From positions 248,001 to 312,000 of the forward strand of contig NZ_JYLH01000003.1 of assembly GCF_001439685.1 (NCBI RefSeq): a DNA stretch of 64,000 nt. The letters run 5' to 3'. Below the pieces are notes generated by a model that saw only the letters and a list, made by a program, of their open reading frames with translations, was not told the origin of the DNA and did no database searches. Source of the stretch: Pseudomonas libanensis (GTDB taxonomy: Bacteria > Pseudomonadota > Gammaproteobacteria > Pseudomonadales > Pseudomonadaceae). Made by a program: the position numbers and the translations under genes. Below are positions 1 through 8,545 of the stretch, piece after piece; within the stretch, counting starts at the first letter, position 1; every line of letters begins with the position of its first letter.

Positions 1-2134
1 TCCCGCCAGGCATCAAGGCGCCGTGCACACCCAGGGGGCCTTGAGTCATAGCCCCCTTGGCCTGGCCACGGCACTGGACAGTTTCAGCGTCGCCAAACCC
101 AAGGCCCTTGGCGAGCAAAACAAAACCCCCGGTCGCCACCTCAATCTCTATCCCTTGGCAGACAAGTGGTACGCACCAGTGGGCAAGCGTTGGTTCGAGG
201 TGATGGTCGATGACAACGACAGTGTCATCGTCATCGATCCCGATAGCCCCTTGCGTACCGGCCCACCGCTGATAGGTAACCTGGCGGGCCAATGGTTTGT
301 CGATGTTCGTTTACGACTGCGCGGCGGAGGTCTTCGCAACCGACGGCGAGCGGTGAAGGTCGATCAGCCTGAGCGCATCAGGCAGCTCAAGACCAAGCTC
401 AATGCCTTTGACGCAGTTGCCGCCCATAAACAACTGGACGTGCTTGAATCAAAGCCTCCGCTGGACGCAACGCCCGGCCCGTCTACCGACCTGCTGCGTA
501 CGGAGTTCGTTGGTAAAGTCGACAGCCGACTGGCGGAGTACGACGAAGTGATCGGCCAGCTCAAGTCCTTGAGCATCATCGACACCGTGGCCACCTACCA
601 GAGCAATATGACGAGTTACCTGAAACAACAGGTGCAACTGACGCAGATTGCCTTGGAGCAACAACTGGTGAGCTACAAGGAAGCCTTGCAGTCATCGTTT
701 CCAACCCTCGACGCCGAGGTAGACATTGATTATAAAAATCAAAAGCAAAGCGCACAGGCCCTGTCCACCCTGAATCAGGAGATCATCAAGCGCCTGGAGT
801 TTATTAACGACCGCTTCAACGATCTCAAAGAGCTGGGTGACGAGGGCGCCAAGCTCATTCGCAAAACCATAGCGGAGTTGCCGCAGTTCACGCTCATCGA
901 ACTCAAATCGCTTGAGATCAGTTTGAGCCGCTACTTGTGTATCGATGAATCGCAACGCCAGATCCCAGACACGCTGCGTGAGCAGATGGGCCAGATCGTC
1001 GACACTGCCGAACTCAACGTCGGAAGTTTCAGCGAAATTGTCGAACGCGGTAACGGCGCGTCACCGGACGAACGGATTGACGTGCTGAACAGCCTGGTTG
1101 AGCAATTCTCCAGCGCCGATCAACGCCTGCTGGACCTGCATGCCGATTACCCGCAGCACTTGCTCAAACCCCGCCTGGAGATTTTTCGCCAGCATATCGG
1201 CGAGTTCAGCCAGCGGGCCATCCGTGACCTGGCCTACCTGCTGCGCGAGAAAAAAGCCCTGGAGCCCAAGCCAGGCAGCTCAAAGGCAGAACCGCCGCCA
1301 CGGCGCAAAGTGATCAAGACACGTCACCACGGCTTGGTGATGGGTGAGCCTCGTGAAACCGACGGTACCTTGGTCGACGTCAAGGCAGCCCTGACCGGCA
1401 AGGTAATCGCTACGTTCCACGAGAAGGCACCCGGCGTCTGGGTCAAACGCCAGAAAAACCCGTCACATCCACCCGCAGCTGTTGCCGTGGACCTGGACGC
1501 CAGCATCAACGCCGGGCAAACGCTATTGGACGGTGAACAGACTGAAATCGGCAAAAACAAGGGTTTCTCCAGGAAACCCTGGCATGCGCCGCAGGATATT
1601 AAAGACAGGTTCGATGATTACGCCAGGCAACTTGAGAAGGCATCAAACAGCATCGAGCAAGCCCTGACCCAACGCAACCTGACGGAAAGTGATCATGCTT
1701 CCGCCGCTTCGGTCAACCGCAAGCTCAACGATGCGGCACAACGTTTCTATCGGCTAGGTGAAAAAACCTATATCGAGATGGTCAAGCATCAAGCACCCAC
1801 TGCCGAGCGTGTTGAATGGCTGCACAGCCAAGGGCTGATCAGCATCGTCAAGGTCGTTAGCCGACGCGCGCTCAAAGGGCCCAACAAAGACTACCTGGAC
1901 GAATACGAGATTCGCGATAAAGAGAGCGGTGCGGTGCTGTGGTACGCGCACTTTCACTATGACGCCAAAGGTGCGGAGCTGGAGGACTTTAGCGCCGACC
2001 ACCTCAAGACCCGCGAACAACAACGGCTCGGAGGTGCTCGCCAACGCATCGGGCCGAGCGACTGGGACATCATTGACATTCACCGCCGCAGGATCGGCAA
2101 GCCACTGGCCAAGTCGCTGTTCTTCAAAACCTGA
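1..2134 (+). CDS. C-terminal part of a large DUF6543 / dermonecrotic-toxin-domain-like protein (5' partial)
   Basis: The reading frame is open from the first base of the window, so this is the 3' end of a longer gene. The first in-window start-like codon (GTG at 23) is therefore not trusted. About 710 residues are visible. They are hydrophilic, with long Lys/Glu/Gln-rich helices likely to form coiled coils, no membrane segment, and a C-terminus ending in KSLFFKT. The late segment around YAHFHYDAKGAELEDF and IGPSDWDIIDIHRRR resembles the C-terminal region of the very large Pseudomonas proteins annotated as dermonecrotic-toxin or DUF6543 proteins; this is recalled, not searched. The function of those proteins is largely unknown. 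The gene ends 6 bp from the convergent MocR regulator, and no clear terminator lies between them. Confidence 0.6.
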   Translation, partial: PARHQGAVHTQGALSHSPLGLATALDSFSVAKPKALGEQNKTPGRHLNLYPLADKWYAPVGKRWFEVMVDDNDSVIVIDPDSPLRTGPPLIGNLAGQWFVDVRLRLRGGGLRNRRRAVKVDQPERIRQLKTKLNAFDAVAAHKQLDVLESKPPLDATPGPSTDLLRTEFVGKVDSRLAEYDEVIGQLKSLSIIDTVATYQSNMTSYLKQQVQLTQIALEQQLVSYKEALQSSFPTLDAEVDIDYKNQKQSAQALSTLNQEIIKRLEFINDRFNDLKELGDEGAKLIRKTIAELPQFTLIELKSLEISLSRYLCIDESQRQIPDTLREQMGQIVDTAELNVGSFSEIVERGNGASPDERIDVLNSLVEQFSSADQRLLDLHADYPQHLLKPRLEIFRQHIGEFSQRAIRDLAYLLREKKALEPKPGSSKAEPPPRRKVIKTRHHGLVMGEPRETDGTLVDVKAALTGKVIATFHEKAPGVWVKRQKNPSHPPAAVAVDLDASINAGQTLLDGEQTEIGKNKGFSRKPWHAPQDIKDRFDDYARQLEKASNSIEQALTQRNLTESDHASAASVNRKLNDAAQRFYRLGEKTYIEMVKHQAPTAERVEWLHSQGLISIVKVVSRRALKGPNKDYLDEYEIRDKESGAVLWYAHFHYDAKGAELEDFSADHLKTREQQRLGGARQRIGPSDWDIIDIHRRRIGKPLAKSLFFKT

Positions 2135-2140
2135 ATGTCT

Positions 2141-3679
2141 TTACGGCAACCACGCCTGACGCAAACGTGCCAGCGCCTGCGCGATGTCGGCTTCGGGTAC
2201 AGCGGCAAACCCCATCACCAGGCCGGCACGCTGGTCCGTAGATGGGCCGGTGCCTGCCAGCCAATAGCTGCTCAGGCCGTTGATTTCGACCCCTGCAGAG
2301 TGGGCCTGGGCGAGCAACACCTGTTCACGGGCCAGGCTGTCCACGCGCACCGTCATGTGTAGCCCGGCCGCGACGCCAGGCAAGGCCCCGACGCCGGGCA
2401 ATCCGTCGGGCCAACCGGCCAACAAGGCATTGCGTCGGCTCAACGCGGCGCGGCGCATGCGGCGAATGTGGCGCTGGAAATGCCCCGCCGCCATGAATTC
2501 GGCCATCACCGCCTGGGTGCTGACTTCGGAATGACGCACGTCCACGGCGCGGCGTCGGGTGAAGGCTTGCACCAGGCCCGGTGGCAACACCAGGTAACCC
2601 AGACGCAACGCCGGGAACGCCACCTTGCCGAAGGTGCCGACGTACAGCACGCGGCCATTGCGGTCCAGCGCGGCCAACGGTGACAGCGGCGCGCCGCTGT
2701 AGCGGTACTCGCCGTCGTAATCGTCCTCTACGATCCAGCCGCCTGAACGCTCGGCCCAAGCCAGCAATTCCAGGCGTCGTGCCAGGCTCATCACCACGCC
2801 CAGCGGGTACTGATGGGAAGGCGTGACATACGCCACGCGGCAGCCATTGAGGGTATTGAGCACCTGGCAATCCATGCCCTCGCCGTCGACCGGTACGCCA
2901 TGCAGTCGCCCGCCCGCCAAAGCGAATGCATGGCCGGCCGCGCGGTAGCCGGGGTTTTCCACCGCCACGCCGTCCCCAGGCTCCACCAGCAACTGTGCAC
3001 AAAGGCTGATCGCCTGCTGTGCGCCACTGGTGATCACAATTTGTTCAGCCGTGCATTGCATGCCGCGTGAGCTGCGCAGGTATGCGGCGATCAAACCGCG
3101 CAGGCGGCCGTCGCCTGCCGGGTCGCCATAGCAGAGCTGTTCCAAGTCTGGTTTGCGCCAGAACGCCCCATTCAGCTTGGCCCATACCTCAAACGGGAAC
3201 AGATCAAAGGCCGGTACACCCACCCGGAAGGCCCGGGGTGGCCCCGACGGCGGCTGAGGCAGGTAATGGTCTTTTACCCGCGCTAACCCTGTACTGTGGA
3301 TAACTTCATCGTTCAAATCTTCAGACAAATCCACCCATTTTGTGGATAACCCTGGGGATAAGCCTGTTGACAACCCTGTGGATACATTTGTGGATAGTTT
3401 TTTTGTCATCGGCAATTGAGCAACGTAGGTGCCATCACCCACGCGACTTTCGATAAATCCCTCCGCATACAGCTGGTCGTAGGCACGTACCACGCTGTTG
3501 CGGGAAATCGACAATGCCGCCGCCAGATCGCGGGTAGCGGGCAACCGCGTACCACTGACCAACCGCCCGTCCAGCACCCGTTGGCGCAAGGCCTCATAGA
3601 GCTGGCGCGTCAGGCCCTGGCGGCGGTCCAGCTCGATACCGGCTGGGTTGAAGGACAACGGCGGCGAAACAGGCGGCAT
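2141..3679 (-). CDS. MocR/PdxR-family regulator (GntR HTH fused to aminotransferase fold)
   Basis: 512 residues with the two-domain MocR layout. An N-terminal GntR-type winged helix spans about residues 18-88 (LPATRDLAAALSISRNSVVR, then GDGTYVAQ). A linker at about 90-150 leads to a fold-type I aminotransferase-like domain. PLP-site residues are visible: the aspartate region EDDYDGEYR near 318 and the Schiff-base lysine K352 in the GTFGK motif, followed by LRLGYLVLP. Such proteins usually regulate a divergent neighbour in response to PLP, an amino acid or a related ligand. Here that neighbour is the PaiB-like FMN protein 88 bp away. The linker contains a short tandem repeat (LSTN/VSTG/LSTG/LSPG) described separately. 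The ligand cannot be predicted from sequence. Confidence 0.9.
   Translation of the reverse strand: MPPVSPPLSFNPAGIELDRRQGLTRQLYEALRQRVLDGRLVSGTRLPATRDLAAALSISRNSVVRAYDQLYAEGFIESRVGDGTYVAQLPMTKKLSTNVSTGLSTGLSPGLSTKWVDLSEDLNDEVIHSTGLARVKDHYLPQPPSGPPRAFRVGVPAFDLFPFEVWAKLNGAFWRKPDLEQLCYGDPAGDGRLRGLIAAYLRSSRGMQCTAEQIVITSGAQQAISLCAQLLVEPGDGVAVENPGYRAAGHAFALAGGRLHGVPVDGEGMDCQVLNTLNGCRVAYVTPSHQYPLGVVMSLARRLELLAWAERSGGWIVEDDYDGEYRYSGAPLSPLAALDRNGRVLYVGTFGKVAFPALRLGYLVLPPGLVQAFTRRRAVDVRHSEVSTQAVMAEFMAAGHFQRHIRRMRRAALSRRNALLAGWPDGLPGVGALPGVAAGLHMTVRVDSLAREQVLLAQAHSAGVEINGLSSYWLAGTGPSTDQRAGLVMGFAAVPEADIAQALARLRQAWLP
3341..3397 (-). repeat. 12-bp tandem repeat carrying DnaA-box-like 9-mers inside the MocR gene
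   Basis: On the plus strand five 9-mers start exactly 12 bp apart: TGTGGATAA at 3341, TGGGGATAA at 3353, TGTTGACAA at 3365, TGTGGATAC at 3377 and TGTGGATAG at 3389. The first is a perfect reverse complement of the DnaA box TTATCCACA, and the others differ at one or two positions. A further perfect copy lies at 3295-3303, outside the array. On the coding strand the array encodes the four-residue repeat [L/V]-S-T/P-G of the MocR linker (about residues 95-113). It may be only an expanded linker repeat, or it may also bind DnaA. Confidence 0.75.
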
Positions 3680-3766
3680 ATTGGACCTATGAAAATAGCA
3701 CTAGATGGCTCTTACAACGAACCAATAGCCTGCCTAGGATGCAGGCATTCGCCAAGGAAAATCTCC

Positions 3767-4405
3767 ATGTACACACCCCGCGCCTTTGTTCTCGATGACT
3801 TGCCCCAAATCCAGCAACTGATCCAGCACACCCGTCTGGCGCAGTTGGTAACCGTGGGTGAAAACGGCCTGCAAGCCAGCCACTTGCCCTTGCTGCTCAA
3901 CCCCGATGAAGGGCCCAACGGCACGCTGTACGGTCACTTGGCCAAAGCCAACCCGCAATGGCGCGAGCTGCAAAATGGCGGTGAAGCGCTGGTGATCTTC
4001 GCCGGTGCCGACGCCTATATCAGCCCGGCGTTTTACCCCGCCAAGGCCGAGCACGGCAAAGTGGTGCCTACCTGGAACTACATCGCCGTGCACGCCTATG
4101 GCACGCCCGCGGTATTCAGCGACGCCGAGCGCTTGCTCAAGGTGGTCACCGCCCTCACCGACCGCCATGAAAGCGGCCGCGCCCAACCCTGGCGTGTCAG
4201 CGACGCACCGGCGGACTACATTGACGGCATGCTCAAGGCCATCGTCGGCTTTGCCCTGCCGATCGACCGTGTGATCGGCCAACGCAAGCTCAGCCAGAAT
4301 CGCAGCGCAGCCGACATGGCCGGTGTGCGTGGAGGCCTGGCCGCCAGTGCCGATGTACGCGACCAGACCCTCGCCCGCTTTATTCCCCAAGGAGTTGCAG
4401 AATGA
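3767..4405 (+). CDS. FMN-binding negative transcriptional regulator, PaiB-like
   Basis: 212 residues starting MYTPRAFVLDD. This start was chosen because PaiB-family proteins begin M-Y-x-P-x-x-F, although the frame extends further upstream. Family features include LVTVGENGLQASHLPLLL (split-barrel FMN fold), the AYISPAFYP/VPTWNY segment, and a C-terminal ALPIDRVIGQRKLSQNRS stretch. Members resemble pyridoxamine-phosphate-oxidase split barrels. Some were described as repressors, but many are probably flavin-dependent enzymes. The gene is divergent from the MocR regulator and overlaps the next acetyltransferase by 4 bp (ATGA), so it is probably the first gene of a small MocR-controlled operon. 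Its biochemical role is unknown. Confidence 0.88.
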   Translation: MYTPRAFVLDDLPQIQQLIQHTRLAQLVTVGENGLQASHLPLLLNPDEGPNGTLYGHLAKANPQWRELQNGGEALVIFAGADAYISPAFYPAKAEHGKVVPTWNYIAVHAYGTPAVFSDAERLLKVVTALTDRHESGRAQPWRVSDAPADYIDGMLKAIVGFALPIDRVIGQRKLSQNRSAADMAGVRGGLAASADVRDQTLARFIPQGVAE

Positions 4406-4848
4406 GCCCGATCGACATTCGCAAGGTTACAGCGGCCGACCACGCCGCCTGGCTACCGCTGTGGCAGGCCTATTTGAAGTTCTACAACACCGAACTGCCG
4501 GACGCCGTCAGCCAGAGCACCTGGCGACGTCTGATCGATGCCGGCGAGCCGACCCATTCGGCGCTGGCCTGGCAGGATGGCAAGGCGGTGGGCATGGTCA
4601 ACTTCATCTACCATCGCTCCAACTGGAGCATCGAGAATTCCTGCTACCTGCAGGACCTGCTGGTGGATCCGGCCCAACGCGGCACCGGTGTCGGCCGCAA
4701 ACTGATCGAATTCGTCTACGCCACCGCCAAGGCCGATGGCTGCTGCAAGGTGCACTGGTTGACCCACGAGACCAACGCCACCGCGATCCAACTCTACGAA
4801 CGCATCGCCGAACGCCCAGGGTTCATCCAATTTCGCAAAGGTCTTTAA
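4402..4848 (+). CDS. GNAT-family N-acetyltransferase
   Basis: 148 residues with a complete GNAT fold. Motif A is LQDLLVDPAQRGTGVGRKLI (acetyl-CoA pyrophosphate loop, R/Q-x-x-G-x-G), followed by VHWLTHETNATAIQLYERIA (motif B). It would acetylate an amine of a small molecule or protein; the substrate cannot be read from sequence. The start codon overlaps the stop of the PaiB-like gene, indicating translational coupling. In PaiA/PaiB pairs of other bacteria a GNAT enzyme also accompanies PaiB, which supports a functional link. It is followed 10 bp later by a second, unrelated GNAT gene. Confidence 0.9.
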   Translation: MSPIDIRKVTAADHAAWLPLWQAYLKFYNTELPDAVSQSTWRRLIDAGEPTHSALAWQDGKAVGMVNFIYHRSNWSIENSCYLQDLLVDPAQRGTGVGRKLIEFVYATAKADGCCKVHWLTHETNATAIQLYERIAERPGFIQFRKGL

Positions 4849-4858
4849 GGAGCGCAGC

Positions 4859-5530
4859 ATGTCCACTTCCCTCGCCGATTGGAAAGGCGCTCCGGCGCCT
4901 TGCGCGCAACTGCTCGAAGGGCGCTTTATCCGCCTGGAAAAACTCGACCCGGCGCGCCACGCCGATCAACTGTGGCAGGCCCTCGAAGGCCCCGGTGCCG
5001 ATCCGAAGCTGTGGGACTATTTGCCCTACGGCCCCTTTTCCGAGCGCAGCGCCTTCGATGCCTGGCTGAACAACCACGCAGCCAATAGCGACCCGTATTT
5101 TTTCAGCGTGATCGACCGCACAACCGGCCAGGTCCAGGGCATCCTCAGCCTGATGTCCATCGTCCCGGCGCAAGGCCGTATCGAAATCGGCCACGTCACC
5201 TTCGGCGCACCGATGCAGCGCTCACCGAAAAGTACCGAAGCGGTGTACCTGCTGGCCAAGTACGCGTTCGAGCAGGGCTACCGTCGGCTGGAGTGGAAGT
5301 GCAACAACGGCAACGCGCGGTCCAAGTACGCAGCGGAGCGGTTGGGGTTCAGTTTTGAAGGGGTGTTCCGCCAGCACATGGTGGTCAAGGGACAGAACCG
5401 CGATACGGCGTGGTATTCGATTCTGGATTCGGAATGGCCGAAGGTGGGTGAAGGGTTTGAGGCTTGGTTGTCGGAGGCGAACCAGAGTGGTTCGGGCCAA
5501 TTGAAGACACTCACAGAGTGTCGGGATTGA
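4859..5530 (+). CDS. GNAT-family N-acetyltransferase, RimJ/RimL-type
   Basis: 223 residues of the larger RimJ/RimL-type GNAT subfamily. The N-terminal segment (LLEGRFIRLEKLDPARHADQ) matches the opening of that group. The centre carries GQVQGILSLMSIVPAQGRIE and IGHVTFGAPMQRSPKSTEAV, and the C-terminus has RRLEWKCNNGNARSKYAAE followed by LGFSFEGVFRQHMVVKGQNR. Homologs acetylate N-terminal amines, polyamines or antibiotics; the substrate here is unknown. The start is preceded by AAGGAG. As third gene after PaiB and the small GNAT it appears to close the operon, with a REPIN directly after its stop. Confidence 0.9.
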   Translation: MSTSLADWKGAPAPCAQLLEGRFIRLEKLDPARHADQLWQALEGPGADPKLWDYLPYGPFSERSAFDAWLNNHAANSDPYFFSVIDRTTGQVQGILSLMSIVPAQGRIEIGHVTFGAPMQRSPKSTEAVYLLAKYAFEQGYRRLEWKCNNGNARSKYAAERLGFSFEGVFRQHMVVKGQNRDTAWYSILDSEWPKVGEGFEAWLSEANQSGSGQLKTLTECRD

Positions 5531-5540
5531 TGCTCACATT

Positions 5541-5628
5541 TGTGGGAGCTGGCTTGCCTGCGATACAGACACCTCGGTGTATCAGGCAAAACCAGTTGAT
5601 GCCATCGCAGGCAAGCCAGCTCCCACAT
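5541..5628. repeat. REPIN: two inverted REP hairpins (GTGGGAGC family)
   Basis: TGTGGGAGCTGGCTTGCCTG opens the element and its reverse complement closes it, with arms of about 25 bp. The spacer contains a small ACACCTCGGTGT hairpin. It lies between the convergent GNAT and mmuM genes, the usual intergenic position for Pseudomonas REP doublets. The same arm sequence returns in several other elements in the window. Confidence 0.9.
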
Positions 5629-5657
5629 TGGATGTTGGACACTCTCGGAACTTAGGC

Positions 5658-6575
5658 TCAGCCAGCCAACTTCTGGGCCAGCACCGCAATATGCTCCGGC
5701 CCGATGCCACAGCAACCGCCCAAATGGCTGGCGCCGCGTGCCTGCCAATCCGCCGCCCAGTGCAGGTAACCCGGCGGGTCGAGGTCGTCGCGCAACGGGT
5801 CCAGGCCATCGTTGGCCGTGGCTTCCTTGGGTTGCGGCGGGAAAGCGTTGGCGTAGGCGCCGATCTGAATCGCTACGCCCAATCGCTCAAAGGTTGCCCG
5901 CGCCGCGTCAATAGCCGCGCCGATCACTTCCGGCTGGCTGCAGTTGAACAGCAATATCTGCACGCCCAGTTGCGCCGCCGCCTCGGCTGCGTCCACCACC
6001 GGTTCGCCGGAGCGCAGGCGCGGCACCTCGTCGGTGTCTTCGTCTTTCAAGGTAAACGACAGCCAGAACGGCTTGCCATCCTGCGGCAGGCCGGCATGGA
6101 TCGCCCGTGCTTCAGCGATTGAGCTTTGGGTTTCCGCCAGCCACAGATCGACATGCGGGGCCAGGCCATTGACCAGCGGTGTCAGCAGTTCACTGACGCG
6201 CTCGGCCTGGAACAGATCAGGGCGATAAGAGCCAAACAGCGGCGGCAGCGAGCCGGCGACCCGCACGGCTTTACCGGAGGCCTGCACCGCCCGTCGCGCC
6301 AACTCACCGGCCAAGGCGGCCAGTGCCTGGCCTTCCTCGGCAAACCGCGCTTCGCCGATATGGAACGGCACCACCGCGTAACTGTTGCTGGTGATCACAT
6401 TGGCCCCGCTGTCGATGTAGGCCGCATGCACGGCTTCCACCGCTTGCGGCGCTTCGCTCAGGGCCAGTGCCGACCATTCCGGCTGACGGAACGGCGCGCC
6501 ACGGCGTTGCAGTTCACGGCCCATGCCGCCATCAAGAATTACTGTGCTTACTGCGCCCATATGCTTTTTACTCAT
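5658..6575 (-). CDS. mmuM: homocysteine S-methyltransferase family protein
   Basis: About 305 residues. The N-terminal VILDGGMGRELQRRG, the LFNCSQPEVI segment and the C-terminal GGCCGIGPEH motif supply the three zinc-binding cysteines of the Met_synt homocysteine-methyltransferase fold. The enzyme transfers a methyl group, typically from S-methylmethionine, to homocysteine to give methionine. Three starts are possible: GTG at 6596, ATG at 6575 and ATG at 6560. None has a strong ribosome site; 6560 would begin immediately before the conserved strand, and 6575 is a compromise. The gene is divergent from a substrate-binding protein and permease, which might import an S-methyl or sulfur amino acid, but that link is only positional. 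Confidence 0.87.
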   Translation of the reverse strand: MSKKHMGAVSTVILDGGMGRELQRRGAPFRQPEWSALALSEAPQAVEAVHAAYIDSGANVITSNSYAVVPFHIGEARFAEEGQALAALAGELARRAVQASGKAVRVAGSLPPLFGSYRPDLFQAERVSELLTPLVNGLAPHVDLWLAETQSSIAEARAIHAGLPQDGKPFWLSFTLKDEDTDEVPRLRSGEPVVDAAEAAAQLGVQILLFNCSQPEVIGAAIDAARATFERLGVAIQIGAYANAFPPQPKEATANDGLDPLRDDLDPPGYLHWAADWQARGASHLGGCCGIGPEHIAVLAQKLAG

Positions 6576-6674
6576 ATGCTTATGAAAATAACTCACTATG
6601 AGAGTCGTTCTTATAACTATTTAATGCGTACCGTTCGGTTAATAACAACCTCTTTTTTATTCAGGTGCTCGATT

Positions 6675-7496
6675 TTGAAATTCAGACCGCTGTTGGCCCT
6701 GGGCCTGACGATGTTGGCCGCTTCAACCCAAGCCTTTGGCGGTGCCACCCTGGATCGTGTCGAGCAGAAGAAAGAGCTGGTCGGCGTGCTGATGGAAAGC
6801 TACCCGCCGTTTTCATTTCTCAATGACCAGAACCAGCTCGACGGTTTCGACGTGGACGTGGCCAAGGCCGTGGCGCAAAGACTAGGGGTCAAGCTGCGCC
6901 TGGAAACCCCGTCCTGGGACGTGATCGCCGCCGGCCGCTGGAGCGGGCGCTACGACATCTGCATCTGCTCCATGACCCCAAGCAAGGCACGCGCCGAGGT
7001 GTTCGACTTCCCGGTGGAGTACTACGCCTCGCCGGCCGTGATCGTGGTCAATGCCAAGGACGATCGTATCCACGAGGCCAAGGACCTGAGCGGCAAAAAG
7101 GTCGGCCTCACCAGCGCTTCCAGCTATGAAAGCTACCTGAACAAGAACCTGGTGATCGAGGGCGCCGAAGACACGCAACTGCAGTACCCGTTCGAAGAGG
7201 TGCAGATCGCCCCTTACGACACCGACAACGTGGCGTTCCAAGATCTGGGCCTGGGCGCCGGCGTGCGCCTGGATGCGATCCTCACCAACCTGGTCACCGC
7301 GCAGCCGCGCCTGACCCAGGACAAGCGCTTCAAGCTCGCCGGTGCGCCGCTGTACTCGGAGCCCAATTCGGTGGCTATCGAGAAAGGCGACCCGCAGTGG
7401 GACAGCAAAGTGCGTGAGGTCTTCGCTCAGCTCAAGCAGGACGGCACCTTGAGCGCGCTGTCGCAAAAATGGATCGGCGCCGATATCAGCCGATGA
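6675..7496 (+). CDS. amino-acid ABC transporter substrate-binding protein
   Basis: 273 residues from a TTG start with AGGTG 7 nt upstream. This start gives a clean signal peptide (KFRPLLALGLTMLAASTQAFG), whereas the ATG at 6624 would add an unusual N-terminal extension. The mature part is a type II periplasmic binding protein (SBP_bac_3): VGVLMESYPPFSFLNDQNQL, DGFDVDVAKAVAQRLG, and the C-terminal ALSQKWIGADIS. It is predicted to bind a polar or sulfur amino acid in the periplasm and deliver it to the permease that overlaps its 3' end (ATGA). No ATPase gene follows. The ligand is not resolvable, although the divergent homocysteine methyltransferase hints at sulfur amino acids. Confidence 0.88.
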   Translation: MKFRPLLALGLTMLAASTQAFGGATLDRVEQKKELVGVLMESYPPFSFLNDQNQLDGFDVDVAKAVAQRLGVKLRLETPSWDVIAAGRWSGRYDICICSMTPSKARAEVFDFPVEYYASPAVIVVNAKDDRIHEAKDLSGKKVGLTSASSYESYLNKNLVIEGAEDTQLQYPFEEVQIAPYDTDNVAFQDLGLGAGVRLDAILTNLVTAQPRLTQDKRFKLAGAPLYSEPNSVAIEKGDPQWDSKVREVFAQLKQDGTLSALSQKWIGADISR

Positions 7497-8263
7497 GCTT
7501 TCGCCTACGGCTTTACCTGACCTGGGCGGCGCTGTTCGCCCTGTTTGCGAGTTTCTTCCTGAGCTTTGACCTGAAGTTCTCGATCATCCTCGACAAGCTG
7601 CCCAACCTGGTCGGCCTGCACCTTGCGCCCAACGGCTTCCTGCAAGGCGCGGCGCTGACGCTGTTCTTGTGCCTGTGCGCCATCGTCGCGTCGTCGGCGC
7701 TGGGCTTTATCACGGCGTTGGGACGTCTGTCGAAAAGTGCGGTGGCGTTCGGCATCGCCAGTTTCTACGCCTCGTTCTTTCGCGGCACCCCGCTGCTGAT
7801 CCAGATCCTGTTGATCTACCTGGGCCTGCCGCAGCTGGGGCTGGTGCCAGGCGCTATCGTCGCCGGGATCATCGCGCTGTCGCTGAATTACGGTGCCTAC
7901 CTGAGCGAGATTTTCCGTGCCGGCATCCTCGGCGTGCCCCATGGCCAACGCGAGGCCGCGCTGGCCCTGGGCATGCGTGACAGGGCGATCTTCTGGCACG
8001 TGACCCTGCCCCAGGCCATGCGCACCATCATCCCGCCGGCCACCAACCAGTTCATCTCGATGCTCAAGGACTCGTCCCTGATCTCGGTGATGGGCGTGTG
8101 GGAAGTGATGTTTCTGGCCCAGTCCTATGGCCGCTCCAGCTACCGCTATATCGAGATGCTCACGACCGCGGCGATCATTTACTGGGTGATGTCCCTGGGG
8201 CTGGAATTGATCCAGGCGCGGATGGAACGGCATTTCGGCAAGGGCTACGTGCGGCGCGGTTGA
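7493..8263 (+). CDS. amino-acid ABC transporter permease
   Basis: 256 residues starting at the ATG that overlaps the stop of the binding-protein gene. It is a hydrophobic HisM/GlnP-type permease: one N-terminal membrane helix, then about five helices typical of BPD_transp_1. The cytoplasmic EAA loop is visible as GVPHGQREAALALGMRDRAI followed by FWHVTLPQAMRTIIPPATNQ. FRGTPLLIQILLIYLGLP is the usual His/Glu/Gln permease segment. With the binding protein it forms the membrane part of an importer. The expected ATP-binding subunit is absent; the next gene is a convergent HipB-like regulator, so the ATPase is supplied elsewhere or was lost. Confidence 0.9.
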   Translation: MSFRLRLYLTWAALFALFASFFLSFDLKFSIILDKLPNLVGLHLAPNGFLQGAALTLFLCLCAIVASSALGFITALGRLSKSAVAFGIASFYASFFRGTPLLIQILLIYLGLPQLGLVPGAIVAGIIALSLNYGAYLSEIFRAGILGVPHGQREAALALGMRDRAIFWHVTLPQAMRTIIPPATNQFISMLKDSSLISVMGVWEVMFLAQSYGRSSYRYIEMLTTAAIIYWVMSLGLELIQARMERHFGKGYVRRG

Positions 8264-8266
8264 CGG

Positions 8267-8545
8267 TCAGAGCCTGTTGCGCCGTACCTTGATCACACCC
8301 ATCTGCAAACCGAAGGGCCGAAACACGGCATTCAGCGATTTCAGGGTTGGGTTGCCCTCGCCATGTTCGATATGCACCAGGGTGCGCACCGAGATTTTGC
8401 ACATTTTGGCGAACTGGCTTTGGTGCAGACCGGTCACTTCGGTGCGCAGGCGGCGTACGGCGGCGCCCAGCTCGAGCGAGCCATCGGCCAAGCCTTGTTC
8501 GACGCTTTCGATTAACAACGCACGGGCATCCATGCTGATCGTCAT
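8267..8545 (-). CDS. HipB-like XRE-family antitoxin/regulator
   Basis: 92 residues with a helix-turn-helix of the XRE type: LHQSQFAKMCKISVRTLVHI followed by EHGEGNPTLKSLNAVFRPFG. The ATG at 8545 overlaps the TGA of the upstream hipA-like gene (ATGA), so the two are translationally coupled and hipB is the second gene. This is the reverse of E. coli hipBA, where the antitoxin gene comes first. The expected role is to bind DNA at the operon operators and to neutralise HipA. The C-terminal LQMGVIKVRRNR tail resembles the end of other HipB-like proteins. A GTG at 8557 would add four residues. Confidence 0.8.
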   Translation of the reverse strand: MTISMDARALLIESVEQGLADGSLELGAAVRRLRTEVTGLHQSQFAKMCKISVRTLVHIEHGEGNPTLKSLNAVFRPFGLQMGVIKVRRNRL

